32,625 bases of DNA from Bacteroidales bacterium (GCA_022774085.1 JALFNZ010000117.1:1-32625); one strand, 5' to 3'. Counted from the first letter of the stretch, positions 1 through 8,430 are shown. The notes: generated by a model from the sequence alone, not told the origin. Numbers and translations: made by a program.

Positions 1-1400
1 TTGATGCCAGGACAAGGGCAGAGAATCAGGACAAATTCCTGATGGAAGAAGTGGATGTAATCGTAGCCACCATCGCCTTCGGAATGGGAATTGACAAACC
101 CGATGTTAGATTCGTCATCCATTACGACATACCGAAGAGCATCGAAGGTTATTATCAAGAAACGGGACGTGCCGGAAGAGACGGGAAGGAGGGCCACTGC
201 ATCACTTTCTACAGCTACAAAGACATCCAGAAACTTGAGAAATTCATGCAGGGTAAGCCTGTGGCCGAGCAGGAAATCGGCAAGCAGCTGCTCATGGAAA
301 CCGTGGCATATGCAGAATCCAATTCATGCCGCAGGAAACTGCTGCTAAGCTACTTCGGCGAAGAATACAATGTGGACAACTGTGGAGCTTGCGACAACTG
401 TCTCCACCCGAAGAAACAGTTTGACGGAAAAGAAGAGATGGCCCTTGTCATCGAGCTCATAAAATCTCTTCCTGAGCACTTCAAGATGGAACACCTTGCA
501 AACATTCTTGCCGGTGAAGCCAATGCCATCATCAAATCATACAAGCACGACAAGCTTGAATTCTTCGGAGCAGGCAAGGAACATTCCGCGAGGTTCTGGG
601 ATGCGGTGATACATCAGGGCATGATTCTTCATCTGCTTAACAAAGACATCGAATCATACGGACTTATAAGCGTCACTGACAAAGGCGAGGAATTCTTTGA
701 GAAGCCACATACCCTCATGCTTACCGAAGACCGGGTCTTCGCAGAAGGAGAGGATGATGATGACGATGCCACCATCCAGGCCGGTGCTGTGCGTGGAGGA
801 GGTGGTGGTGACGAACAGCTTCTGGCGATGCTGAAGGACTTGCGCAAGGATCTCTCACGCAAGCTCAAACTCCAGCCTTGGGTCATTTTCTCTGACCAGT
901 CGCTTGAGGATATGTCCATTACCTATCCTATAACCATTGATGAATTGAAGAATTGTCAGGGTGTAGGAGAAGGAAAGGCAAGAAAGTTCGGAAAAGAGTT
1001 CATGTCGCTGATTGCAAAGTATGTCGAAGAAAATGAGATTATCCGCCCTGATGACTTTGTAGTCAAATCCATAGTCAACAAGTCCGCCAACAAGGTATTC
1101 ATCATCCAGAGTGTGGACAGAAAACTCCCGCTTGAAGACATTGCAGATGCCAAAGGCCTTGATATGGAAGAACTTATGAACGAGATTGAAGCTATTGTCT
1201 TCTCCGGGACCAAGTTGAATCTTGACTATTACATCGACCAGACTCTTGACGAGGATGTGGTGGAGGAAATCTATGACTATTTCAAGGAAGAGGCTGAGTC
1301 TGACTCTCTCGAAGAGGCAATGGAGGAGCTCGGCAGTGATTATGACGAGATGGAAGTCCGTCTTGTGCGTATCAAATTTCTCTGTGAAGTTGCCAATTGA
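1..1400 (+). CDS. recQ: ATP-dependent DNA helicase RecQ (5' partial)
   Basis: 3'-5' superfamily 2 DNA helicase acting at stalled forks and in recombination. The reading frame is open from base 3 and the upstream residues ([13 protein letters not shown]) already match RecQ, so the gene starts outside the window and the ATG at 42 is internal. Visible are the end of the helicase core ([14 protein letters not shown]; motif [12 protein letters not shown]), the RQC zinc cysteines ([12 protein letters not shown] followed by CGACDNC, about bases 327-403), a winged-helix region, an acidic-plus-glycine linker (runs of Asp then Gly near 750-810), an HRDC domain (about 825-1035) and a further C-terminal extension of about 120 residues that probably forms a helix-turn-helix-like domain, as in other long Bacteroidetes RecQ proteins. 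It converges on miaA with 31 bases between the stops; no clear terminator hairpin is seen there. Confidence 0.95.
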   Translation, partial: DARTRAENQDKFLMEEVDVIVATIAFGMGIDKPDVRFVIHYDIPKSIEGYYQETGRAGRDGKEGHCITFYSYKDIQKLEKFMQGKPVAEQEIGKQLLMETVAYAESNSCRRKLLLSYFGEEYNVDNCGACDNCLHPKKQFDGKEEMALVIELIKSLPEHFKMEHLANILAGEANAIIKSYKHDKLEFFGAGKEHSARFWDAVIHQGMILHLLNKDIESYGLISVTDKGEEFFEKPHTLMLTEDRVFAEGEDDDDDATIQAGAVRGGGGGDEQLLAMLKDLRKDLSRKLKLQPWVIFSDQSLEDMSITYPITIDELKNCQGVGEGKARKFGKEFMSLIAKYVEENEIIRPDDFVVKSIVNKSANKVFIIQSVDRKLPLEDIADAKGLDMEELMNEIEAIVFSGTKLNLDYYIDQTLDEDVVEEIYDYFKEEAESDSLEEAMEELGSDYDEMEVRLVRIKFLCEVAN

Positions 1401-1431
1401 CCTTATCCGCGAATCGAAACCTGCATTGGCC

Positions 1432-2349
1432 CTACAACTCCATCCAGCGGATGGATTTATCCCTGTTCCAGTAAGATAGCTGCCTCTTGGCATAATGCCG
1501 GGTATTGCGCTGAATGAGCTCCACTGCCCTGTCCAGATTCCTTACTGGTCCGTCTCCAGGAGTCCCGGGCACTTGTTCAGGCACCAGACCTGCCTGATAG
1601 TCAAAGAACTGGAATATTTCCTTATAGCCTACGGTCTGCAAAGCAGCAAGGTTGCGCCACTTCTCAAGTGAACGCACTTCCTCGACCAGACCGTCATCAA
1701 TCATCTGCACCACACGCCTGTTGATTCTGTCGTAAAGCACGTCCCTGGGTCGTGTAAGCCCTATTTTCTCGATTTCAAATTCACGTTTCCTGTTTGGGGA
1801 GGTCTTGAAAGAAGAGAAGGGCCGGCCAGTGGCAAGACACACCTCAAGAGCACGGACCACCCTCTGGCCGTTTGCTATGTCGATTGTATTGTAACTCTCG
1901 GGATCCATGGACTTCAGCTCCAGTCTGAGAGATTCGACACCCTCCTCCTTCAGGCGACGTGTAAGATTCTCCCTTAGTTCAAGGTCAGCAGCTGGAAAAT
2001 CATCCAGACCATTGACAAGTGCATCTATGTAGAATCCCGAGCCACCTGCCATGACCAGAGTTTCATGTCCCTGAGCAAACAGTTCCCTGATAAGCTTCAG
2101 AGCCTCAATCTCATACATGCCCGCAGTATATAGCTGGTCCACGGGATGGGACTGAATAAAATAATGCCGGACAGCAGCAAGCTGCTCCGGCGAAGGCACG
2201 GCCGTGCCAATGGACATTTCCTTATAAATCTGACGGGAATCACACGAAATCACAGGAGAGCCGTATCCAATAGCCGTCTCAATGCTGAAATCAGTCTTGC
2301 CGACTGCTGTGGGTCCCAGGATTATTATCAGCTTATTCGTCGTCTTCAT
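1432..2349 (-). CDS. miaA: tRNA dimethylallyltransferase MiaA
   Basis: Transfers a dimethylallyl group to the N6 of adenosine 37 in tRNAs reading UNN codons. The 305-residue protein starts MKTTNKLIII and has the P-loop GPTAVGKT at about residues 12-19, the DSRQIY motif near 37-42, the GGSGFYIDAL motif near 100-112, and the family C-terminus TRHYAKRQL. The frame stays open for 57 more codons upstream, but those codons are an out-of-frame reading of the acidic tail of the preceding gene and are Met/Thr-rich nonsense, so I place the start at the ATG at 2349-2347. This makes the gene overlap its upstream neighbour by 17 bases, which suggests translational coupling. The length fits the family (about 300 residues). 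Confidence 0.95.
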   Translation of the reverse strand: MKTTNKLIIILGPTAVGKTDFSIETAIGYGSPVISCDSRQIYKEMSIGTAVPSPEQLAAVRHYFIQSHPVDQLYTAGMYEIEALKLIRELFAQGHETLVMAGGSGFYIDALVNGLDDFPAADLELRENLTRRLKEEGVESLRLELKSMDPESYNTIDIANGQRVVRALEVCLATGRPFSSFKTSPNRKREFEIEKIGLTRPRDVLYDRINRRVVQMIDDGLVEEVRSLEKWRNLAALQTVGYKEIFQFFDYQAGLVPEQVPGTPGDGPVRNLDRAVELIQRNTRHYAKRQLSYWNRDKSIRWMEL

Positions 2350-2875
2350 CCTCATCATAGATTTCTTCGGTGTCGTCATCGATGTCGTCTTCCTCATCGT
2401 CATCGATATCATCATCGTCGAAATCATCATCTGAAATCTTGTTCTTCTTATCGTCAGGCAAGTCCTCGAAAGCCACATAGCCATTTTCAAACTCGATTGG
2501 ATTCGGTCCTTTTGACTCAACCAGCAACGGATAGATTACACCCTTGCGGGCCTGAGCTTCTCCTTCGAAATTGACAAGTACGCTTTTTACATTGGTGGTA
2601 TCGTAGAAATATATGAATGAATCCTCGCCTTTTTTATGGCACTGCTCAAGAGTGACTTCATCCATCGTACCCGCGCCCATGTCACATAATGAATAGCGGG
2701 CAGAAACAGCGCCGTCTGCATCGAATGCCTTGAAAAGTACAATCTGGTCCTGAGGGAAGTCCATGTCCGAACGCATCTGCTTGTGGAATGTATAAAGAGA
2801 CGAACTGCCCTTTACCTCATATACTCTTGCAAATCCCTTCAATCCGGGGAGTGAAACTCTATATTTCAGTATCAT
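2333..2875 (-). CDS. pRiA4b ORF-3-like family protein with acidic tail
   Basis: 180-residue protein of unknown role. The N-terminal part (about 1-125: MILKYRVSLPGL, FHKQMRSDMDF, FYDTTNVKSVLV) resembles the plasmid pRiA4b ORF-3-like/IS1096 passenger-like fold, a small alpha-beta domain found as a chromosomal single-copy gene in many Bacteroidales despite its name. The last 35 or so residues are almost only Asp and Glu with a few Ile and Tyr. There is no signal peptide or membrane segment, so it should be cytoplasmic. It is the first gene of a two-gene unit with miaA, whose start codon lies inside this gene's acidic tail. No transposon ends are seen around it, so I do not call it mobile. The fold assignment is from memory of the family, and the function is unknown. 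Confidence 0.75.
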   Translation of the reverse strand: MILKYRVSLPGLKGFARVYEVKGSSSLYTFHKQMRSDMDFPQDQIVLFKAFDADGAVSARYSLCDMGAGTMDEVTLEQCHKKGEDSFIYFYDTTNVKSVLVNFEGEAQARKGVIYPLLVESKGPNPIEFENGYVAFEDLPDDKKNKISDDDFDDDDIDDDEEDDIDDDTEEIYDEDEDDE

Positions 2876-2916
2876 AGTGATTTTTAATTGTTAAGCCTTG
2901 TTCGTTAGACAAAATA

Positions 2917-2933
2917 CAGGGCTCAGTGCCCTG
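2917..2933 (-). promoter_or_regulatory. Leader hairpin upstream of the pRiA4b-like/miaA unit
   Basis: CAGGGC and GCCCTG form a perfect 6-bp stem with a 5-base loop. On the minus strand it lies just after the -7 motif at 2943-2950 and before the start codon at 2875, so it would be at or near the 5' end of the mRNA. It is followed by TATTTTG, a weak T-run. It could be a 5' stabilising stem or a weak attenuator. Only the inverted repeat is directly visible. Confidence 0.4.
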
Positions 2934-2942
2934 AAGCGGTGC

Positions 2943-2950
2943 CAAAGGTA
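2943..2950 (-). promoter_or_regulatory. Bacteroidetes-type -7 element for the pRiA4b-like/miaA unit
   Basis: The minus strand reads TACCTTTG, an exact match to the Bacteroidetes -7 consensus TAnnTTTG, 67 bases upstream of the start codon at 2875. A TTTG lies upstream (2964-2967) but only 13 bases away, closer than the usual 19-21, so the -33 element is unclear. Confidence 0.5.
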
Positions 2951-2979
2951 GCAATTTTTGCAACAAATTCTCACTTAAA

Positions 2980-3011
2980 TTTCAATTTCATCCGAAAAAA
3001 CACTACTTTTG
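2980..3011 (+). promoter_or_regulatory. Promoter of the yigZ-pyrBI-serCA-DUF1015 unit
   Basis: TACTTTTG at 3004-3011 matches the Bacteroidetes -7 consensus TAnnTTTG. A weak -33 element TTTC lies at 2980-2983 with a 20-base spacer. The ATG at 3021 is only 9 bases past the -7 box, so the transcript would be nearly leaderless. This placement also argues against the TTG start at 3009, which lies inside the promoter. Confidence 0.6.
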
Positions 3012-3020
3012 AATCTACGT

Positions 3021-3638
3021 ATGAACCAGCAGGAGAATCAGGACTCTTATAAAAGCATCGCCGCACAGGCGCATGGTCTATTCAAGGACAATGGAAGCAG
3101 ATTCATTGCCCGGGCATATCCCGTTGAAACAGAAGAACAGGTCAAGGAGATAGTCGCATCACTCAAAAAAGAGTACTACGACGCGAGGCATCATTGCTAT
3201 GCCTACAGACTTGGATACAAGGGGGACAAGTTCAGGGCGAATGATGACGGAGAGCCTTCTGGATCTTCAGGACGTCCGATTCTTGGACAGATTGACTCCA
3301 ACGGGCTTAGCGATATCCTCGTTGTCGTAGTACGCTATTTCGGTGGTATCAAACTTGGGATTCCGGGACTTATCAGGGCATACAAGACTTCGACGGCGGA
3401 TGCAATAGCAAATGCCGAAATCGTAGAAAAGATTGCCTCAAGGAACTTCCGGGTAGTGTTCGGCTACATGAGCATGAATGCGGTGATGAAGGTCATGAAG
3501 GAAATGGCACTGCCGCAGAACAACCAGCGCTTTGACATGGAATGCAGTCTGGATACGGTGGTAAGGCTGACTTTGGCGGACAGCTTCATTCAGAAGATGT
3601 CAGACGTTGAAGGCTGCCGGGTGGAAGAAATACACTAA
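3021..3638 (+). CDS. yigZ: YigZ/IMPACT family protein
   Basis: 205-residue member of the YigZ (UPF0029/IMPACT) family, related to the eukaryotic regulator of GCN2. The bacterial role is not settled; a ribosome or translation-linked function is usually suggested. The N-terminal UPF0029 domain carries DDGEPSGSSGRPIL (about 75-88) and RYFGGIKLG (about 105-113), both diagnostic. The C-terminal third fits the DUF1949 ferredoxin-like domain. I chose the ATG at 3021 over an in-frame TTG at 3009 because the TTG falls inside the -7 promoter box. It is the first gene of a unit that continues 9 bases later with pyrB. No oddities were seen. Confidence 0.9.
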   Translation: MNQQENQDSYKSIAAQAHGLFKDNGSRFIARAYPVETEEQVKEIVASLKKEYYDARHHCYAYRLGYKGDKFRANDDGEPSGSSGRPILGQIDSNGLSDILVVVVRYFGGIKLGIPGLIRAYKTSTADAIANAEIVEKIASRNFRVVFGYMSMNAVMKVMKEMALPQNNQRFDMECSLDTVVRLTLADSFIQKMSDVEGCRVEEIH

Positions 3639-3647
3639 CTTTAAAAT

Positions 3648-4556
3648 ATGGCAAAGAAAAGTTTGATTTCAATAGGAGATTTCACAAAGGATGAAATCCT
3701 CCATGTACTGGAAACAGCAAAGGAGTTCGAGCAGAACAAGGTGCAGAACTTTCTGGAAGGCAAGGTGATAGCAAGCCTTTTCTTCGAGCCTTCGACCAGA
3801 ACCCGTCTGAGTTTCGAGACAGCCATAAACCGTCTCGGTGCCAAGGTCATCGGTTTTTCTGACGCATCCAACACCAGCCAGAGCAAGGGAGAGACACTCA
3901 AGGACACCATCAAGATGGTATCCAACTATGTGGACATGATTGTCATGAGACACCCACTCGAAGGCAGTTCGAGATATGCATCCGAAGTAGCCTCCGTTCC
4001 TGTGGTCAATGCCGGCGACGGTGCCAACCAGCATCCTTCCCAGACCCTGCTTGACCTGTACTCCATCATGCAGACCCAGGGAACGCTTGATGGCCTGACA
4101 ATCAACATGGTAGGAGACCTCAAATATGGAAGGACCACCCACTCACTGCTCCAGGCAATGTCGCATTTCAAGACAAAGTTCATTTTCACCTCCCCGGATG
4201 AGCTGAAAATGCCGAAAGAATACAAGGCTTTCCTGGATTCAAAAGGAATCAAATATGAGGAGACTGATTCCCTTGAGGAACACCTGAACGACTGTGACAT
4301 ATTATATATGACAAGGGTGCAGCAGGAAAGATTCACAGACCCGATGGAATATGAAAGGGTAAAGGATGTGTACAGGCTTACGGCCTCAATGCTGGATAAT
4401 GTAAAGCCGGGCATGAAGATTCTGCATCCGCTGCCACGTATCACTGAAATCGACCAGGATGTGGACGACACTCCTTATGCATATTATTTCAAACAGGCTG
4501 AGAACGGTCTGTATGTGAGAATGGCCATCATTTCTTATCTGCTCGGATACAGGTAG
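3648..4556 (+). CDS. pyrB: Aspartate carbamoyltransferase catalytic subunit
   Basis: Joins carbamoyl phosphate and L-aspartate to N-carbamoyl-aspartate, the committed step of pyrimidine synthesis, in the cytoplasm. The 302-residue length is normal for the catalytic chain. The carbamoyl-phosphate motif FFEPSTRTR is at about 45-53 (Ser49, Thr50, Arg51, Thr52), followed by SKGET near 84-88, the RHPLEG loop, HPSQTLLDL, and the C-terminal HPLPR aspartate-binding motif. pyrI follows directly, so the holoenzyme should be the class B (E. coli-like) type with catalytic trimers held by regulatory dimers and feedback control by nucleotides. Only 9 bases separate it from yigZ. Confidence 0.97.
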   Translation: MAKKSLISIGDFTKDEILHVLETAKEFEQNKVQNFLEGKVIASLFFEPSTRTRLSFETAINRLGAKVIGFSDASNTSQSKGETLKDTIKMVSNYVDMIVMRHPLEGSSRYASEVASVPVVNAGDGANQHPSQTLLDLYSIMQTQGTLDGLTINMVGDLKYGRTTHSLLQAMSHFKTKFIFTSPDELKMPKEYKAFLDSKGIKYEETDSLEEHLNDCDILYMTRVQQERFTDPMEYERVKDVYRLTASMLDNVKPGMKILHPLPRITEIDQDVDDTPYAYYFKQAENGLYVRMAIISYLLGYR

Positions 4557-4596
4557 GCCGGCCGGGAAATGTCAATTGATTCAAATGCACAATCAT

Positions 4597-5061
4597 ATGG
4601 AAAACAATACAAATGACACCAAGCTGCTTGTCAGCGCATTGGAAAACGGTACTGTTCTGGACCACATTCCTGCCGAGGTGGTTTACAAGGCTCTCGACAT
4701 TCTCAACCTCAAAGGGGTGGACAACAGAATCACCATCGGTATCAACCTCTCAAGCAAGGCACAGGGCAAGAAAGGCATCATAAAGATTGCCGATAAATTT
4801 TTCGAAGATGAGCAGCTGAACAAGCTCGCGCTCATTGCTCCTAAAGCCACTGTCAACATCATACGGGATTTCAAGGTGGTTGAAAAAAAGACACTCACCA
4901 TGCCTTCGGAAATTGTCGGCATGGCAAAATGCATGAACCCGAAATGCATCACAAACCATCAGCCTATAAAAACAAGATTCACTACAATAGATAACGGTAA
5001 CGAAATATCACTTTTATGCCATTATTGTGAAAAAATTTCAGACACAAGAGGGATATTATAA
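4597..5061 (+). CDS. pyrI: Aspartate carbamoyltransferase regulatory subunit
   Basis: Regulatory chain of aspartate carbamoyltransferase; it binds CTP/ATP/UTP allosterically and bridges catalytic trimers. About 154 residues, the usual size. The N-terminal effector domain shows NGTVLDHIP (about 17-25) and ITIGINL (about 45-51). The C-terminal zinc domain has all four cysteines: C112 and C117 in CMNPKC, and C141 and C144 in CHYC. I chose the ATG at 4597; in-frame alternatives at 4585 (ATG) and 4576 (TTG) would add 4 or 7 residues with no family support. It lies 40 bases after pyrB and 49 bases before serC. Confidence 0.95.
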   Translation: MENNTNDTKLLVSALENGTVLDHIPAEVVYKALDILNLKGVDNRITIGINLSSKAQGKKGIIKIADKFFEDEQLNKLALIAPKATVNIIRDFKVVEKKTLTMPSEIVGMAKCMNPKCITNHQPIKTRFTTIDNGNEISLLCHYCEKISDTRGIL

Positions 5062-5110
5062 ATAAATCATTACCTTTATCGGCAAATTTGGTTATAAACA
5101 TTAAGAAGTC

Positions 5111-6184
5111 ATGAAAAAAGTTCACAATTTCACTGCAGGACCTTGCATCCTGCCCCAGGAAGCGATAGACAAAACCATCGAAGCGCTGAAGGATTTCAAA
5201 GGTACAGGCCTGCCTGTAATCTCCATTTCTCACAGGACAAAAGAGTGGGAAAGCGTAATGGATGAGTGCCGATCGCTCTGGCGCGAACTCCTGAACATTC
5301 CAGATGACTATGAAATACTATTTCTGCCCGGCGGAGCCAGCATGTGTTTCCTCTATGTAGCAATGAATTTCCTCGAGAAAAAGGCCGCATATCTTGAAAC
5401 CGGAGTTTGGGCAAAGAAGGCTTTGAAAGAAGCCAAAGGTCTTGGGGAAGCATACGCAATCGCTTCTTCTGCAGACAAGACATTCTCCTATATTCCAAAG
5501 GGTTACGAGATTCCGACAGACTTGGATTATTTTCATATTACTACAAACAATACCATCTATGGTACTGAAATCCGCGAGGATATTGACAGTCCGGTTCCGC
5601 TGATTGCCGATATGTCATCAGATATCATGAGCCGTCCGGTGGATGTCAGCAAATATGCCATGATCTATGGTGGTGCCCAGAAGAACGTAGGTCCAGCCGG
5701 TGTGGCTTTCGCCATCGTCCGTCGCGACCTGCTTGGAAAGGTAAGCCATTACATCCCTACCATGCTCGACCTCCGTACCCATATCGACGGAAAATCCATG
5801 TTCAACACCCCTCCGGTCTTCGCAATTTATGTAATGAGTGAAACCCTCAAGTGGCTCAAGGGAATAGGCGGAGTCGAGGCTATCAACAAGATCAATCAGG
5901 AAAAAGCTGACCTGCTTTACGGAGAGATTGACCGCAACCCTCTATTTGTTGGAACTGCAGCCAAAGAGGACAGGTCCATCATGAATGTATGCTTTGTGAT
6001 GGCTCCCGGATATGAAGAGCTTCAGGATGAATTCATGGCCTTTGCCAAAGAAAGGGGCATGATGGGAATCAAGGGCCACAGGTCTGTCGGAGGATTCAGG
6101 GCATCCATCTACAATGCCTGCCCGATCGAAAGTGTTCAGGCTCTGGTTGATTGCATGAGAGAATTTGAACAACTCAAGAAATAA
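5111..6184 (+). CDS. serC: Phosphoserine aminotransferase SerC
   Basis: PLP-dependent enzyme converting 3-phosphohydroxypyruvate plus glutamate to O-phosphoserine and 2-oxoglutarate. It also serves pyridoxal phosphate synthesis in some bacteria. 357 residues, the family length. It starts with HNFTAGPC, has HRTKEW near 41-46, LPGGAS near 72-77, [13 protein letters not shown] near 142-154, and the PLP lysine in [11 protein letters not shown] at Lys191. The C-terminus has [15 protein letters not shown], the usual end motif. The next gene is serA, 27 bases on, so steps two and one of the phosphorylated serine pathway are co-transcribed. A weak TACCTTTA sequence upstream (about 5071) could be a secondary promoter but is not a full match. 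Confidence 0.97.
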   Translation: MKKVHNFTAGPCILPQEAIDKTIEALKDFKGTGLPVISISHRTKEWESVMDECRSLWRELLNIPDDYEILFLPGGASMCFLYVAMNFLEKKAAYLETGVWAKKALKEAKGLGEAYAIASSADKTFSYIPKGYEIPTDLDYFHITTNNTIYGTEIREDIDSPVPLIADMSSDIMSRPVDVSKYAMIYGGAQKNVGPAGVAFAIVRRDLLGKVSHYIPTMLDLRTHIDGKSMFNTPPVFAIYVMSETLKWLKGIGGVEAINKINQEKADLLYGEIDRNPLFVGTAAKEDRSIMNVCFVMAPGYEELQDEFMAFAKERGMMGIKGHRSVGGFRASIYNACPIESVQALVDCMREFEQLKK

Positions 6185-6211
6185 GTGGAATGACCTATAA
6201 AGATAAGGATT

Positions 6212-7132
6212 ATGAAAGTTCTTGTAGCAACAGAAAAACCATTTGCAGCTGTAGCAGTTGACGACATACGCAAAATCATCAAAAATGCAGGACACGAGTT
6301 TGCACTTTTGGAAAAATATACGGACAAGGCGCAGCTGATTGAGGCTGTAGCAGATGCTGATGCTCTCATCGTCAGGTCCGACAAAGTGACTGCGGATGTG
6401 ATTGAAGCTGCCGGAAAGTTGAAAATCGTAGTGCGTGCCGGTGCCGGTTATGACAATCTTGACCTTGATGCCTGCACTCGTAAGGGCATTGTTGCAATGA
6501 ACACTCCCGGACAAAATTCAAACGCCGTGGCTGAGCTAGCCATAGCAATGATGATTTATATGTCCCGCAATTGCTTCACTCCTGGCACAGGACATGAGAT
6601 TATGTGCAAGACTGTCGGCATCCAGGCTTACGGAAATGTTGGAAGACTCGTAGCCATGAAGGCTAAGGCATTGGGTATGAATGTAATGGCATTCGACCCT
6701 TTCATTCCTGCAGCACGAATCAAGGATGAAGGTGTCATCCCTGCCGAGTCACTTGAGCAGATGTATTCAAGCTGCGATTTCATATCTCTCCACATTCCTG
6801 CAACCCCTCAGACCAAAGGTTCAATCGGATATGACCTGATTTCAAAGATGCCTAAGGGCGGATGTCTTGTAAATACAGCCCGCAAAGAGGTGATCAATGA
6901 GCCTGAACTCATAAAGGTACTTGAGGAAAGGCCAGATTTAAAATACATTACTGATGTTGCTGCTTCATGCCAGGCTGAATTGAATGAGAAGTTTGGAAAC
7001 AGGGTTTTCGCCACTTCAAAGAAGATGGGAGCCGAGACCCTCGAAGCCAACATCAATGCCGGACTCGCTGCAGCCCACCAGATTGTGGCGTATTTTGAAG
7101 ATGGATGCACCAAATTCCAGGTGAATAAATAA
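6212..7132 (+). CDS. serA: D-3-phosphoglycerate dehydrogenase (short, lysine-type)
   Basis: Oxidises 3-phosphoglycerate to 3-phosphohydroxypyruvate with NAD+, the first step of serine synthesis. 306 residues, so it lacks the C-terminal ACT regulatory domain of E. coli SerA and probably lacks classical serine feedback through it. The Rossmann loop reads AYGNVG (139-144), with Ala in place of the first Gly of GxGxxG. The substrate arginine is in NTAR (Arg224). At the position of the catalytic His (PHxG in most relatives) this protein has SKKMG, with Lys270 and Lys271. From family knowledge this is the short lysine-type enzyme known from Bacteroides and from Entamoeba, so the loss of His is a subfamily feature and not decay. 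The gene sits between serC and a DUF1015 gene. Confidence 0.93.
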   Translation: MKVLVATEKPFAAVAVDDIRKIIKNAGHEFALLEKYTDKAQLIEAVADADALIVRSDKVTADVIEAAGKLKIVVRAGAGYDNLDLDACTRKGIVAMNTPGQNSNAVAELAIAMMIYMSRNCFTPGTGHEIMCKTVGIQAYGNVGRLVAMKAKALGMNVMAFDPFIPAARIKDEGVIPAESLEQMYSSCDFISLHIPATPQTKGSIGYDLISKMPKGGCLVNTARKEVINEPELIKVLEERPDLKYITDVAASCQAELNEKFGNRVFATSKKMGAETLEANINAGLAAAHQIVAYFEDGCTKFQVNK

Positions 7133-7139
7133 CCCCGAA

Positions 7140-7183
7140 TGTCATTTTGAGCGAAGGCACGAAGTGCCTAAGTCGAGAAATCT
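7140..7183 (+). repeat. REP-like palindromic intergenic element
   Basis: The gap between serA and the DUF1015 gene contains GTCATTTTGAGCGAAG, then a hairpin AGGCAC-GAA-GTGCCT (7155-7169), then AGTCGAGAAATCT. It looks like the dispersed sequence of the form GTCATTTCGAGC...GTCGAGAAATCT that I associate with many Bacteroidetes genomes. Only one copy lies in this window, so its repeat status is inferred. It ends 8 bases before the start codon at 7192, so it forms most of the local leader. Confidence 0.5.
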
Positions 7184-7191
7184 ATAACAAA

Positions 7192-8430
7192 ATGGTAAGA
7201 ATCAAACCTTTCGCGGCGGTTCGTCCGCCCAAACAATATGTAGAAGAAGTTGCAGCACGTCCTTATGACGTACTGAATTCGGCTGAAGCGCAGAAGGAAG
7301 CAGGTGAAAAATCCCTGCTGCACATCACCAAGCCGGAGATTGACTTCTCCCCTATCATTGACGAACATAGTCAGCAGGCATACGACAAGGCTGTCGAGAA
7401 TTTCAAATCATGGCAGGAAAAAGGATGGCTTGTTCAGGACGACAAACCATACTATTATATATATGCCCAGACTATGGAAGGACGCACCCAGTACGGACTG
7501 GTTGTATGTGCTCATACAGATGATTATGCCGAAGGCAAAATCAAGAAACATGAGCTTACCCGCAAGGACAAGGAGGACGACCGTATGATACACGTCCGTA
7601 TCCAGGACGCCAACATAGAGCCTGTGTTCTTTGCTTATCCGGACAATGAAAAAATCAATGCCATAGTTGCGCGTTATATTTCAGGGGTTCCTGAATATGA
7701 TTTCGTGGCTGAGGATGGCTTCGGACATACTTTCTGGGTGATTGACAATCAGGAAGACATCGATGCCCTGACTGCCCTGTTTGCCGAGATTCCTGCATTC
7801 TATGTTGCTGACGGCCACCACCGTACAGCTGCAGCTGCAAGGGTAGGCGCCGAGAAGAAAGCTGCCAATCCTGCACATACCGGACAGGAGGAGTACAACT
7901 GGTTCATGACTGTGGCCTTTCCTGACAGCCAGCTGAAGATTATCGACTACAACCGTGTCGTGAAAGATTTGAACGGGCTCACTCCAGAGCAACTTCTTGA
8001 AGCTTTGAAAGAGGATTTCGATGTTTGCGAAAAGGGTGCGGATATATACAAGCCAGGCAGGCTGCACGAATTCTCAATGTATCTTGACGGCAAGTGGTAT
8101 TCGCTCACTGCCAAGGAGGGCAGATATGATGACAACGACCCTATCGGGGTTCTGGATGTGACCATCCTTTCCAGCCTTGTCCTTGACAAAATATTGGGAA
8201 TCAAGGATTTGCGTACTGACAAGAGAATCGATTTCGTTGGTGGAATCCGCGGTCTTGGAGAGCTCAGCCGCAGGGTTGACAGCGGTGAGATGGCTGTTGC
8301 ATTTGCTCTTTATCCGGTGTCGATGAAGCAGCTGGTGGACATTGCTGACTCGGGCAACATCATGCCGCCTAAGACGACATGGTTTGAGCCGAAGTTGCGA
8401 AGCGGACTGGCTATCCACAAACTGTCATAA
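7192..8430 (+). CDS. DUF1015 family protein (serine-operon associated)
   Basis: 412-residue cytoplasmic protein of the DUF1015 family, with no proven function that I know of. Recognisable features are the N-terminal RIKPFAAVRP, PYDVLN (24-29), a HEL-T-RKDKEDDR segment (about 120-131) and the hallmark ADGHHR (206-211). The DGHHR motif recalls the ParB/Srx-like fold that includes the archaeal serine kinase SerK, so a kinase- or phosphotransfer-like activity on serine or phosphoserine is a reasonable guess but not shown. I chose the ATG at 7192 (MVRIKPF), which gives the family N-terminus; the open frame back to the TTG at 7147 only reads through a repeat element. It is the last gene of the serC-serA unit and ends at a strong terminator. 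Confidence 0.88.
   Translation: MVRIKPFAAVRPPKQYVEEVAARPYDVLNSAEAQKEAGEKSLLHITKPEIDFSPIIDEHSQQAYDKAVENFKSWQEKGWLVQDDKPYYYIYAQTMEGRTQYGLVVCAHTDDYAEGKIKKHELTRKDKEDDRMIHVRIQDANIEPVFFAYPDNEKINAIVARYISGVPEYDFVAEDGFGHTFWVIDNQEDIDALTALFAEIPAFYVADGHHRTAAAARVGAEKKAANPAHTGQEEYNWFMTVAFPDSQLKIIDYNRVVKDLNGLTPEQLLEALKEDFDVCEKGADIYKPGRLHEFSMYLDGKWYSLTAKEGRYDDNDPIGVLDVTILSSLVLDKILGIKDLRTDKRIDFVGGIRGLGELSRRVDSGEMAVAFALYPVSMKQLVDIADSGNIMPPKTTWFEPKLRSGLAIHKLS

Noticed and set aside
855..1493. 212-codon minus-strand open frame across the recQ 3' end
   Set aside because: Antisense to a strongly supported RecQ frame with HRDC motifs; the translation has no recognisable domain and it runs into the miaA 3' end.
2333..2440. 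GAT/GAC tandem-like repeat as a separate repeat feature
   Set aside because: It is the coding sequence for the Asp/Glu tail, with irregular units and no clean period; described with the gene instead.
2350..2520. 57-codon N-terminal extension of miaA
   Set aside because: It is the out-of-frame reading of the neighbour's acidic tail and Phe/Glu-rich end; it is Met/Thr/Arg-rich and unlike any MiaA. The P-loop sits at the normal distance from the ATG at 2349.
2333..2875. Insertion-sequence or plasmid origin suggested by the family name of the pRiA4b-like gene
   Set aside because: No transposase, terminal inverted repeats or target duplications nearby; the family occurs as an ordinary chromosomal gene in Bacteroidales.
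7147..7191. TTG start giving 15 extra residues on the DUF1015 protein
   Set aside because: These codons translate the palindromic element and the family N-terminus (RIKPFAAVRP) begins right after the ATG at 7192.
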